Shown: in pieces, positions 5,345 to 5,703 of the stretch
How positions within the stretch are numbered: position 1 is the first letter of the stretch
How the letters are laid out: each line of letters opens with the position of its first letter
Assembly: GCA_035506255.1 (NCBI GenBank)
Contig: DATJPS010000021.1
Coordinates: 1 to 5,703, forward strand
Origin: CAIYXV01 sp035506255
GTDB taxonomy: Bacteria; Margulisbacteria; WOR-1; XYC2-FULL-46-14; WPAF01
Length of the DNA: 5,703 bases
Reading direction: 5' to 3'
Notes under the pieces: generated by a model
Told to the model about the DNA's origin: nothing
Database searches by the model: none
The model's input: the letters and a program-made list of their open reading frames with translations, nothing else
Program-made: the position numbers and the translations under genes

Positions 5345-5703
5345 ATGAAAAACTGGACCTGGGCCGCTCTGATCGCTTTGACCGTTATTTCCCTGACCGC
5401 AACCGCGCACGCGTTCTCGATCGACGAGATGGAGGCCGACGGCATCAGCCTGAAAGCCGGACCGACCGACATGACGGAAGAACTGTCGATCGCCTGGGTG
5501 GAGGCCGCGCTTTACCCCAAAGTGGTGGAAAAGAACCGCGAGATGTTCCTCGAGGTCAGGCTGGCTTCGCCGGTCAAATCGGTCAGGCTTAACCTGGATT
5601 CGGAGAAATCGTCGATCGCCCTTATTTCTACCGACAAGAAGAGCTGGAGCCGCGTGGTCAAGGTCTCTCCCGAGACCATGTCCGGCCTCCATATTGCCCG
5701 GGT
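5345..5703 (+). CDS. Exported protein of unknown function, 3'-partial
   Basis: The frame is open from the ATG to the right edge (119 full codons), so the C-terminus is missing. Residues 1-23 are a clear signal peptide ending TAHA before FS. The mature part begins SIDEMEADG and continues into alternating hydrophobic strands (FLEVRLASPVKSVRLNL, then IALISTDKKSW, then SGLHIARV) that suggest an Ig-like beta-sandwich. This strand pattern, with a D-K-K-S-W turn and a closing GLHIARV strand, is familiar from exported multi-domain proteins, but I cannot name a family. It follows the CBM-like gene by 16 bases and has a strong ribosome binding site, so it belongs to the same operon. A minus-strand reading of this stretch lacks comparable support. 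Confidence 0.8.
   Translation, partial: MKNWTWAALIALTVISLTATAHAFSIDEMEADGISLKAGPTDMTEELSIAWVEAALYPKVVEKNREMFLEVRLASPVKSVRLNLDSEKSSIALISTDKKSWSRVVKVSPETMSGLHIAR

Noticed and set aside
4108..5472. A 454-codon minus-strand open frame across the right-hand operon
   Set aside because: It is antisense to three well-supported + strand genes. Its Ser/Phe-rich runs are the complement of a Glu/Lys-rich coiled coil, and it has no coherent domain.
5330..5692. A minus-strand open frame at the right edge
   Set aside because: The + strand has a ribosome binding site, ATG and clear signal peptide in an open frame to the edge; the minus frame has none of these.

Overview
The window looks like a chromosomal segment from an uncultivated Gram-negative bacterium of moderate GC content. 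All five protein genes lie on the + strand and four show an export signal. The fifth has lost its N-terminus at the left edge but is clearly a cell-surface protein. An outer-membrane barrel of the PorV/PorQ type next to a large beta-helix protein with a FlgD-Ig/T9SS-like C-terminal domain is a combination I associate with candidate phyla such as Margulisbacteria/Saganbacteria, Elusimicrobiota and relatives of Bacteroidota. That assignment is an inference from protein style only; nothing here fixes the phylum.

Left block (2-3725): a very large surface protein, cut by the left edge, has a parallel beta-helix, then several beta-sandwich domains, then a C-terminal domain of the sorting/FlgD-Ig style. 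After a 49-base spacer carrying four ACGGAT repeats comes a PorV/PorQ-family outer-membrane protein with an unusual basic, proline-rich C-terminal tail. The pair reads as a secreted or surface-displayed cargo and a candidate partner for its export or anchoring.

Middle (3726-3901): a short AT-rich gap holds an extended -10 promoter and a complete tRNA-Phe(GAA) gene without an encoded CCA. The tRNA ends only 22 bases before the next start codon, so it probably shares its transcript with the genes that follow.

Right block (3902-5703): three tightly packed genes. The first is a membrane protein with two hydrophobic segments, a long coiled coil, three copies of an IELEEIVIE-type peptide and a histone-H1-like basic tail. 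It overlaps by ATGA with a small exported beta-sandwich protein resembling carbohydrate-binding modules. The third is an exported protein of unknown function cut by the right edge. All three have strong Shine-Dalgarno sequences. A dnaX-like A_AAA_AAG heptamer near the end of the first gene lies in the frame that would fuse it to the second. I do not recognise this operon as a described system. No CRISPR, insertion sequence, phage gene or convincing intrinsic terminator is visible.
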